Positions 4,753 through 7,565 of a stretch of 7,565 nucleotides of DNA are shown here, in pieces. The position numbers were made by a program, and so were the translations under genes. The DNA comes from Actinomycetota bacterium (GTDB lineage Bacteria; Actinomycetota; Acidimicrobiia; Acidimicrobiales; JAFATL01). The notes under the pieces were generated by a model. It searched no databases. It was not told where the DNA came from and saw nothing but the letters and a program-made list of their open reading frames with translations. How positions within the stretch are numbered: position 1 is the stretch's first letter; every line of letters begins with the position of its first letter. The stretch lies in NCBI GenBank assembly GCA_019243975.1, contig JAFATL010000471.1, forward strand, positions 1-7,565, read 5' to 3'.

Positions 4753-5982
4753 ATGACGACCCGCGCACCGATCAACTTCGGCGTGTTCTACGCGCCGTTC
4801 CACCCGGTCGGGCAGGACCCGACGCTTGCCCTCGAGTACGACCTCGAGCGCGTCGTCGAGCTCGACCGTCTCGGCTTCGACGAGGCGTGGTTCGGCGAGC
4901 ACCACTCGGGCGGGTACGAGATCATCTCCTGCCCCGAGATCTTCATCGCCGCCGCAGCCGAGCGCACCAAGCACATCAAGCTCGGCACCGGCGTCGTGTC
5001 GCTCCCCTACCACCACCCCTGGCTGGTGGCCGACCGCCTCGTGCTGCTCGACCATCTCACGCGCGGCCGGCTGATCTTCGGCGCCGGCCCCGGCGCACTC
5101 CCCACCGACGCGTTCATCATGGGCATCGACCCCGTCGACCAGCGCCGCATGATGGAGGAGTCGCTGGAGGCGATCCTCGCCCTGCTGCGCAGCGACGAGC
5201 CGGTCACGCGTGAGACCGACTGGTTCACCATGCGCGACGCGCGGCTGCAGGTGCGTCCCTACAGCCACCCGCACTTCGAGGTGGCGGTAGCGGCCATGGT
5301 GTCGCCGTCGGGTCCCCGCCTGGCGGGACAGCACGGCGTCTCGTTGTTGTCGCTGTCGATGTCGGTGGTGGAGGGCTTCGCCGCCGTCGGCCAGGCGTGG
5401 GGCGTGGTCGAGGAGCAGGCGGCCAAGGCGGGCCGGCCCGCACCCGACCGCAGCACGTGGCGCGTCCTCGGCAACGTCCACATCGCCGAGACGCGTGACC
5501 AGGCCATCGAGGACTGCACCCACGGCCTCAAGCGGTTCGCCGACTACTTCGGCGGCGGCGCCGGCTTCCTGCCGTTGGCCAACCAGGTCGACGGCCCGCC
5601 CAAGACCGAGCGCGACTTCGTCGAGCAGTACGCGGCGGGCGGCGGCGTGTGCATCGGCACGCCCGACGATGCCATCGAGTACATCGAGGGACTGCTCACG
5701 CAGTCGGGCGGGTTCGGCACGTTCATGCTCCTGGGCCACGACTGGGCCGACCCCGAAGCGACGATGAAGAGCTACCGGTTGTTCGCCCGCGAGGTCATCC
5801 CCCACTTCAAGAACCGGCTGGCCGCGCCGCGGACGTCGCACGACTGGGCCACCGGCAAGCGGGCCGAGATCTTCGGACGGGCCGGGCAGGCCATCATGAA
5901 CGCCATCACCACCCACGTGGAGGAGAAGCAAGCCGACGCGGCGACCGACAAGGCGCCCGTCTCGAGCGGAGAGGCGAACTGA
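4753..5982 (+). CDS. LLM-class flavin-dependent monooxygenase, limonene 1,2-monooxygenase (LimB)-like
   Basis: The 409-residue protein belongs to the bacterial luciferase-like (TIM-barrel) family, which uses reduced FMN and oxygen. Recognisable segments are FGVFYAPFHPVGQDPTLALE (9-28), DEAWFGEHHSGG with GEHH at 48-51, the flavin-site strand KLGTGVVSLPYHHP (76-89), and DHLTRGRLIFGAGPGALP (100-117). These recall LimB, which in Rhodococcus erythropolis epoxidises limonene; the resemblance is from memory and the substrate is not proven. The C-terminal end beyond about residue 350 is a predicted helical tail ending in a polar, disordered-looking stretch. GGGAG at 4743-4747 gives a ribosome site 5 nt before the ATG; the gap to the upstream stop is 10 nt. 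Such enzymes need a separate flavin reductase, and none is in the window. Other LLM roles (alkane, nitrilotriacetate or F420-dependent enzymes) are possible. Confidence 0.9.
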   Translation: MTTRAPINFGVFYAPFHPVGQDPTLALEYDLERVVELDRLGFDEAWFGEHHSGGYEIISCPEIFIAAAAERTKHIKLGTGVVSLPYHHPWLVADRLVLLDHLTRGRLIFGAGPGALPTDAFIMGIDPVDQRRMMEESLEAILALLRSDEPVTRETDWFTMRDARLQVRPYSHPHFEVAVAAMVSPSGPRLAGQHGVSLLSLSMSVVEGFAAVGQAWGVVEEQAAKAGRPAPDRSTWRVLGNVHIAETRDQAIEDCTHGLKRFADYFGGGAGFLPLANQVDGPPKTERDFVEQYAAGGGVCIGTPDDAIEYIEGLLTQSGGFGTFMLLGHDWADPEATMKSYRLFAREVIPHFKNRLAAPRTSHDWATGKRAEIFGRAGQAIMNAITTHVEEKQADAATDKAPVSSGEAN

Positions 5983-7034
5983 TGCGAGCGGTGGCACTGC
6001 GCAAGGGCGAACTGCTGGTGCGCGACGACCTGCCCGACCCCAAGCCGGAGTTCGGCCAAGTGCTGGTGCAGGTGAAGGCGTGCGGCATCTGCGGGTCCGA
6101 CCTGCACTTCGCCAAGCACGGCGGCCAGATGATCGAGCTCGGCGCCCAGATGGAGGGCATGCCGGCGATGGGTGGTGACGCCGGCGCCATGCGCCCCGAC
6201 GTGGACACCCAGGACATCTTCATGGGTCACGAGTTCGCGGCCGAGGTGCTCGACAGCGGCCCCGACACGGTCGGGCCGGCGCCCGGCACGATCGTCACGT
6301 CGATCCCGATCATGCTCACCGCCACCGGCGTGCGCGACCTCGCCTACAGCAACTCGCTGCCGTCGGGCTACGGCGAACAGATGCTGCTGTCGGCCCCGAT
6401 GCTGGTCGAGGTCCCCAACGGTCTCGACCCCCGGCACGCCGCGCTCACCGAGCCGATGGCCGTGGGCCTGCACGCGGTGAACCGGTCGGAGATCAAGCAG
6501 GGCGAGGGCGCGTTGGTGTTGGGCTGCGGGCCCGTCGGCCTGGCCGTGATCGCCGCCCTCAAGCTCAAGGGCATCGAGCCGATCGTCGCCAGCGACTTCT
6601 CGCCGGCGCGGCGACAGCTGGCCCAGACGATGGGCGCCCACTCGGTGGTCGACCCGGCCGACGAGTCGGCGTTCGCAGCCTGGGCGCGCGAGGGCGGCGC
6701 CAAGCAGCTGCACGTGTTCGAGGCCATCGGCGTGCCCGGCATCATCAACGACGCCATGCGAGTGGCGCCGATGCGGACCAAGATGACCGTCGTCGGGGTG
6801 TGCATGCAGCCCGACACGATCACCCCGTTCTTCGGCATCGCCAAGGAGCTCAACGTGCAGTTCGTGCTGGGGTACGACCCGATGGAGTTCGCGGGCAGCC
6901 TGCGCTCGATCGCCGAGGGCGACATCGACGTGCGCCCGATGATCACCGGCGAGGTCAACCTCGACGGCGTCGCGGGCGCCTTCGAGGCCCTCGGCAACCC
7001 CGACGAGCACTGCAAGATCCTGGTGGTGCCGTAA
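5982..7034 (+). CDS. Zinc-dependent medium-chain alcohol dehydrogenase (MDR family)
   Basis: The 350-residue product has the two MDR domains. In the catalytic domain, Cys37 (CGICGSDLHF, 34-43), His83-Glu84 (FMGHEF) and Glu157 (LTEPMAVG) are the expected catalytic-zinc ligands. In the Rossmann domain, GCGPVG (181-186) and Asp205 after the second strand (VASDFSPAR) indicate NAD rather than NADP. It should oxidise an alcohol or diol. Two oddities: the cysteine-rich structural-zinc lobe that normally follows GHE is absent, and a long insertion (about 45-81) between Cys37 and GHE contains six methionines. The ATG overlaps the upstream TGA by one base, and GGAGAGG (5968-5974) lies 7 nt before it. 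In context, dehydrogenation of the diol released by the epoxide hydrolase is the simplest role, but this is inference. Confidence 0.92.
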   Translation: MRAVALRKGELLVRDDLPDPKPEFGQVLVQVKACGICGSDLHFAKHGGQMIELGAQMEGMPAMGGDAGAMRPDVDTQDIFMGHEFAAEVLDSGPDTVGPAPGTIVTSIPIMLTATGVRDLAYSNSLPSGYGEQMLLSAPMLVEVPNGLDPRHAALTEPMAVGLHAVNRSEIKQGEGALVLGCGPVGLAVIAALKLKGIEPIVASDFSPARRQLAQTMGAHSVVDPADESAFAAWAREGGAKQLHVFEAIGVPGIINDAMRVAPMRTKMTVVGVCMQPDTITPFFGIAKELNVQFVLGYDPMEFAGSLRSIAEGDIDVRPMITGEVNLDGVAGAFEALGNPDEHCKILVVP

Positions 7035-7047
7035 CCCACCCACAACC

Positions 7048-7053
7048 GAGGAG
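7048..7053 (+). promoter_or_regulatory. Ribosome binding site that decides the GTG start of the amidohydrolase
   Basis: GAGGAG with 5 nt to the GTG at 7059. A later in-frame ATG at 7074 is 20 nt away from it, so the GTG is preferred. Confidence 0.65.
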
Positions 7054-7058
7054 CGCGT

Positions 7059-7565
7059 GTGCCCAAGGCCACCATGCACGAGACGGAGCGGCTCTCGTTC
7101 GCCGGCGCGGTCGACGCCGACGGGCACATCCTCGAGCCGCCCGACCTGTGGGAGACGTACCTCGAGCCTGAGTACCGCGATCGTGCACTGCGGATCACGC
7201 GTGACGAGAACGGTCTCGAGGAGCTCGAGATCGGCGGCAAGCGTTCCGTGATGTCGCGGCGCGGCTTTCCGTCGACGCTCGGGGCGATGGGCGACCCTGA
7301 CCTCGGCAAGATCATGTTCGACCCGGACCGGACCTACTACGACGAAGCGCCGTTCGGTTCGATGGATCCCGACGAGCGGTTGAAGGTGCTCGATGCCGAG
7401 AACATCGACGCGGCGATCCTGTACACGACCGTTGGATTGTTGTGGGAGGCGGAGCTCGAGGACCCGGAACTGTCACAGGCCTACACGCGGGCCTACAACC
7501 GGTGGATCTGCGACTTCTGTCGCGACTCACCGCGGCTCGTGCCGACCGCGCATCTCTCGCTGAGC
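7059..7565 (+). CDS. Amidohydrolase-2 family metal-dependent hydrolase, 5' part only
   Basis: The first 169 residues are visible and the frame is open to the window edge. The N-terminus contains VDADGHILEPPDLWETYL (18-35), a hallmark of the actinobacterial TIM-barrel amidohydrolase-2 family (COG2159, related to ACMSD and gamma-resorcylate decarboxylases). Asp21 and His23 sit where the first metal-binding motif is expected. Further on, RLKVLDAENIDAAILYTT (about 110-127) is the conserved second strand region. The family includes hydrolases and non-oxidative decarboxylases; which one this is cannot be told without the C-terminal half, where the other metal ligands lie. It follows the dehydrogenase by 24 nt on the same strand with no terminator between, so it is probably the fifth gene of the operon. 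Start: GTG with GAGGAG 5 nt upstream. Confidence 0.85.
   Translation, partial: MPKATMHETERLSFAGAVDADGHILEPPDLWETYLEPEYRDRALRITRDENGLEELEIGGKRSVMSRRGFPSTLGAMGDPDLGKIMFDPDRTYYDEAPFGSMDPDERLKVLDAENIDAAILYTTVGLLWEAELEDPELSQAYTRAYNRWICDFCRDSPRLVPTAHLSLS

Noticed and set aside
3417..4775. Long minus-strand open frame opposite the epoxide hydrolase
   Set aside because: Spans the junction of two well-supported plus-strand genes and has a low-complexity, unfamiliar translation; a composition artefact.
4702..5997. Long minus-strand open frame (431 codons) opposite the LLM monooxygenase
   Set aside because: Antisense to a gene with full family motifs; no domain, no sensible ribosome site.
7035..7058. 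Possible terminator or promoter between the dehydrogenase and amidohydrolase genes
   Set aside because: Only 24 nt, with no inverted repeat or promoter-like elements beyond the ribosome site.
5772..7127. Long minus-strand open frame opposite the dehydrogenase
   Set aside because: His-, Val- and Gly-rich shadow of a conserved MDR gene; crosses the operon junctions.

Overview
The window is GC-rich, gene-dense bacterial DNA. Codon usage with G or C at third positions, GTG and TTG start codons, a GatD-type amidotransferase and the enzyme families present all point to an actinomycete (Actinomycetota). I cannot place it more precisely; Acidimicrobiia-like or mycobacteria-like soil or water lineages would fit. 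There is no sign of phage, transposon, CRISPR or plasmid functions.

Left part (1-1334, minus strand): a crotonase-fold enoyl-CoA hydratase/isomerase-like gene, cut by the window edge, lies 32 bp downstream of a complete gatD-like glutamine amidotransferase gene. Its usual partner murT is not next to it. A 69-bp spacer then leads to two plus-strand tRNA genes, tRNA-His(GTG) and tRNA-Lys(CTT). The tRNA-Lys gene meets the 3' end of a TetR-family repressor gene head-on, with 5 bp between them.

Centre (2271-2319): the control region between the divergent tetR gene and a plus-strand operon holds two near-identical 20-bp imperfect palindromes, 29 bp apart. They sit over plausible promoters for both directions, and the second ends next to a strong AAGGAGG ribosome binding site. 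This is the clearest regulatory structure in the window and predicts autoregulated repression of the whole operon.

Right part (2332-7565, plus strand): a tight operon of five genes. These are a FAD-dependent oxidoreductase/monooxygenase, an alpha/beta-hydrolase epoxide hydrolase with all catalytic residues, a luciferase-like (LLM) flavin monooxygenase resembling limonene 1,2-monooxygenase (LimB), a zinc-type medium-chain dehydrogenase, and the start of an amidohydrolase-2 family gene that runs off the window. Junctions are 1-nt overlaps or gaps of 10 and 24 nt. Read together they suggest an inducible catabolic route: oxygenation of an alkene-containing (terpenoid-like) substrate to an epoxide, hydrolysis to a diol, oxidation of the diol, then a later hydrolytic or decarboxylating step. 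The enzyme classes are seen in the sequence; the pathway and substrate are inference.
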